From an uncultured Chlorobiaceae bacterium (GTDB lineage Bacteria; Bacteroidota; Chlorobiia; Chlorobiales; Chlorobiaceae), in assembly GCA_903869365.1 (NCBI GenBank), contig CAIPYV010000073.1, forward strand, positions 1 through 55,528: a stretch of 55,528 bases of DNA, read 5' to 3'. Position numbers and translations under genes: made by a program. The notes beneath the pieces are model-generated. The model ran no database searches, was not told the origin of the DNA, and saw only the letters and a program-made list of their open reading frames with translations. Below, in pieces: positions 53,919-55,528 of the stretch (positions are counted from its first letter, which is position 1; each line of letters begins with the position of its first letter).

Positions 53919-54497
53919 ATGGAACTATCGGTACCTGTGATGATTTATGCCTACTGGGCGTTTGCATTTCTTGTTGGCATTCTCTTTTTCAAAAAAGATA
54001 TTCTCACCTTCAACACTGAATTCGACACCCGAAGAATCACGCTGCTGGCAGCCTCTCTCCTTATTGTTGCGATCAATGCCTGGGTCTATTCACATTCAAC
54101 AACCGACGGAGGCCGCAAGCTCGACATCCTGACAGTTCTCGTCTTCACCATAGGCAACGGCATTGCCGAAACCTTCATGTTCTACGCCGTTTTTCGCATC
54201 GGAACCACGCTTGCCGGCAAATTCACACAAAACGCATGGGCGCTCTTCATCACCGGTTTTATCTGTTTCATGGTCTACAGCGGCCTGATCCACGGACTCT
54301 TCTGGATCAATATACTACCCACACATGTAGTCCAGACCAGCGCCTACAAGCCATTTTTCATGCCCGTCCAGATGCTCATCGCCTGCAGCTGGGCCTTAAC
54401 CTTCTTCTGGTACCGCGACATCAGAACCGTAATCCTCCTCCACTCCATGATCGATCTAACCATGGCCCTGAACGTAAAATTCACCCTCTTCCACTAA
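53919..54497 (+). CDS. CPBP-like intramembrane protein
   Basis: A 192-residue membrane protein with about six hydrophobic segments. Three weak motifs match CPBP (CAAX protease and bacteriocin-processing) intramembrane proteins: Glu84 in GIAETFMFYAVFR, His125 in YSGLIHGLFW and His175 with Asp179 in LLHSMIDL. The double Glu and Arg of a canonical EExxxR are partly missing, so protease activity is doubtful. The gene lies just after lipA and may share its transcript. A role in processing or membrane scaffolding cannot be stated. The call is based on motif order and hydrophobicity only. Confidence 0.5.
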   Translation: MELSVPVMIYAYWAFAFLVGILFFKKDILTFNTEFDTRRITLLAASLLIVAINAWVYSHSTTDGGRKLDILTVLVFTIGNGIAETFMFYAVFRIGTTLAGKFTQNAWALFITGFICFMVYSGLIHGLFWINILPTHVVQTSAYKPFFMPVQMLIACSWALTFFWYRDIRTVILLHSMIDLTMALNVKFTLFH

Positions 54498-54529
54498 ACA
54501 CAATATCCACCACGCAGCACTGATAGACA

Positions 54530-54556
54530 TCCGGGAACGCCGAGCCCCAGCTCGGC
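54530..54556. repeat. Dispersed repeat copy with hairpin core
   Basis: GCCGAGCCCCAGCTCGGC lies at its end; GCCGAG and CTCGGC pair over six bases with a six-base loop. The whole segment matches 37049-37075 apart from a few bases. It follows the CPBP-like gene, so it may also help to end transcription. Confidence 0.6.
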
Positions 54557-54623
54557 CACTCCCCAAAAACCAGTGTAAAATACATCAAGCATAAGCATCC
54601 CAACAAAAACCTCACATCAAACC

Positions 54624-55325
54624 ATGAAATCATTCAATGGCACAGTACTCGTTGTCGGGGCAACCGGCAGAACCGGAGCCTGGGTCGTCAAACGCTTGCA
54701 GCACCACAACATCGACTTCCATCTTTTTGTTCGATCCGGCAAAAAAGCCCTGGAGCTTTTCGGCCCGGAAGTAATTGATAAACTGACCATAGGCTCCATT
54801 GAACACCCCGAAGAGATTAACGCCGCCATCGGCAATGCAGAAGCCGTGATATGCGCCGTCGGCGGCAATGTCACCGACCCGAACGCCCCTCCACCCTCAG
54901 CTATCGACCGAGATGGTATAAAAAGATTAGCCTTGATTGCCAGAGAGAGCGGAGTCAAACATTTTATCCTCATAAGCTCCCTCTCTGTCACCAAACCAGA
55001 ACACCCCCTGAACAAATACCGACAAGTGCTCACCATGAAACTGGAAGGTGAAAATGAAGTACGCAGACTCTTTTCCGAGCCTGGGTATGCATACACCATT
55101 CTTCGTCCCGGCGGTTTGATCGACGGACCGCCTCTGAACCATGCTCTGCTTTTTGATACCGGCGACCGGATATCAACCGGTGTTATTGATCGCAGTGATG
55201 TGGCGGAAGTAGCCGTTATCTCACTCTTCACACCCCAAGCCAATAACCTGACCTTTGAGCTCATTCAGTCTGAAGAAGCTCATCAATCCTCTCTAAAAAA
55301 TTACTTTAACTTCATAAAAAACTGA
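54624..55325 (+). CDS. NAD(P)-binding protein, atypical SDR (NmrA-like)
   Basis: A 233-residue Rossmann protein. Its first 30 residues have VLVVGATGRTGAWVVKRL, the nucleotide-binding loop of atypical short-chain dehydrogenases; FILISSLSVTKPEH and YTILRPGGLIDGP match their central region. There is no YxxxK active site, so oxidoreductase activity is unsure. Close relatives include plant and cyanobacterial proteins of the Ycf39/Tic62/At2g34460 type, some linked to chlorophyll or photosystem work. It is near bciA, another protein of the same superfamily, but on the opposite strand and not in the same operon. Function remains open. Confidence 0.8.
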   Translation: MKSFNGTVLVVGATGRTGAWVVKRLQHHNIDFHLFVRSGKKALELFGPEVIDKLTIGSIEHPEEINAAIGNAEAVICAVGGNVTDPNAPPPSAIDRDGIKRLALIARESGVKHFILISSLSVTKPEHPLNKYRQVLTMKLEGENEVRRLFSEPGYAYTILRPGGLIDGPPLNHALLFDTGDRISTGVIDRSDVAEVAVISLFTPQANNLTFELIQSEEAHQSSLKNYFNFIKN

Positions 55326-55371
55326 TCAGAATAGTAATTTTTTTTGAGGAATACAATCAAGAACATAATCA

Positions 55372-55409
55372 ATAAAGTATCATCTATACTGCTATGGATG
55401 ATGCTTTAT
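55372..55409 (+). terminator. Possible terminator hairpin after the SDR gene
   Basis: ATAAAGTATCATC (55372-55384) pairs with GATGATGCTTTAT (55397-55409) in a 13-bp stem with one G-U pair and a 12-base loop. No T-run follows, so termination is possible but unproven. Confidence 0.5.
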
Positions 55410-55528
55410 TCAAGCACAACTATCATACATGTTATAGTCATAACTCTTTATAAAAATAATAGTTACGTTATTATAAATACTTTCATAATAATAATATGAA
55501 TAAAATTAAATGAATAAAAAACAAAATA
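55410..55528. other. AT-rich end of the window
   Basis: More than 100 bases of A/T-rich sequence with overlapping imperfect palindromes (ACTATCATACATGTTATAGT; ATAATAGTTACGTTATTAT). No gene is seen. It may be the promoter region of a gene beyond the window or an AT-rich binding site. Confidence 0.35.

Noticed and set aside
53919-54497. Functional CAAX protease assignment
   Set aside because: The EExxxR motif is incomplete, so only a CPBP-like fold is claimed.

Overview
The window comes from a green sulfur bacterium (Chlorobiaceae; Chlorobium/Pelodictyon-like). The best single indicator is a BciA-type 8-vinyl reductase of bacteriochlorophyll synthesis at 50123-51151. A c-type cytochrome lipoprotein, a succinate/acetate CoA-transferase and a family of PAS proteins with the N-terminal signature HELxVHQIELExQ agree with this. 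No rRNA, tRNA, CRISPR array or intact insertion sequence was recognised.

Layout. 1-65: last codons of a TPM-domain protein. 246-4759 (minus): a complete branched-chain-amino-acid-type ABC importer, livK-livH-livM-livG-livF. 4986-5594: a 59-residue winged-helix regulator and a cytochrome c lipoprotein. 5787-18955: a dense signalling block. Its plus-strand half encodes PAS/HD-GYP, PAS/GAF/GGDEF and CHASE3/degenerate-GGDEF proteins and a Sel1-repeat protein. Its minus-strand half encodes HD-GYP, CHASE3/PAS/GAF/GGDEF and HD-GYP proteins. 19045-27560 (minus): recC-recB-recD. 27959-31684: an HU-family protein, a cupredoxin-like exported protein, a secreted hypothetical, an Nramp metal transporter and UspA. 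31728-40725: a second signalling block with a histidine kinase, a decayed hybrid-kinase gene, a frameshifted Nif11-like gene and a 1043-residue kinase-receiver-HD-GYP protein. 40747-44441 (minus): sbcD-sbcC. 44544-44849: an H-NS-like protein. 45251-48145: another PAS/GAF histidine kinase. 48233-55325: thiM, a tiny His/Arg-rich protein, HU, bciA, the CoA-transferase, lipA, a CPBP-like membrane protein and an NmrA-like NAD(P)-binding protein.

How the genes fit together. The two signalling blocks look like one paralogous family. The same sensory modules (PAS with a FYGW motif, GAF with a GVWADAVR-like motif, CHASE3) are joined to different outputs: GGDEF (c-di-GMP synthesis), HD-GYP (c-di-GMP breakdown) or histidine kinase with or without receiver. 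No EAL domain or DNA-binding response regulator was seen. One protein (37594-40725) carries kinase, receiver and HD-GYP in one chain. Another (9375-10703) has lost catalytic GGDEF residues but keeps the RxxD inhibitory-site motif, so it could be a c-di-GMP sensor. Three nucleoid-associated proteins and two recombination nuclease systems lie among these genes.

A cross-cutting signal is a heptanucleotide, AGCACTC (GAGTGCT on the other strand), alone or in short tandem arrays at about ten sites. Four minus-strand genes end inside it, so the repeat supplies their stop codon. Two paralogous kinases carry it, in the stop-free orientation, in the linker between ATPase and receiver domains.
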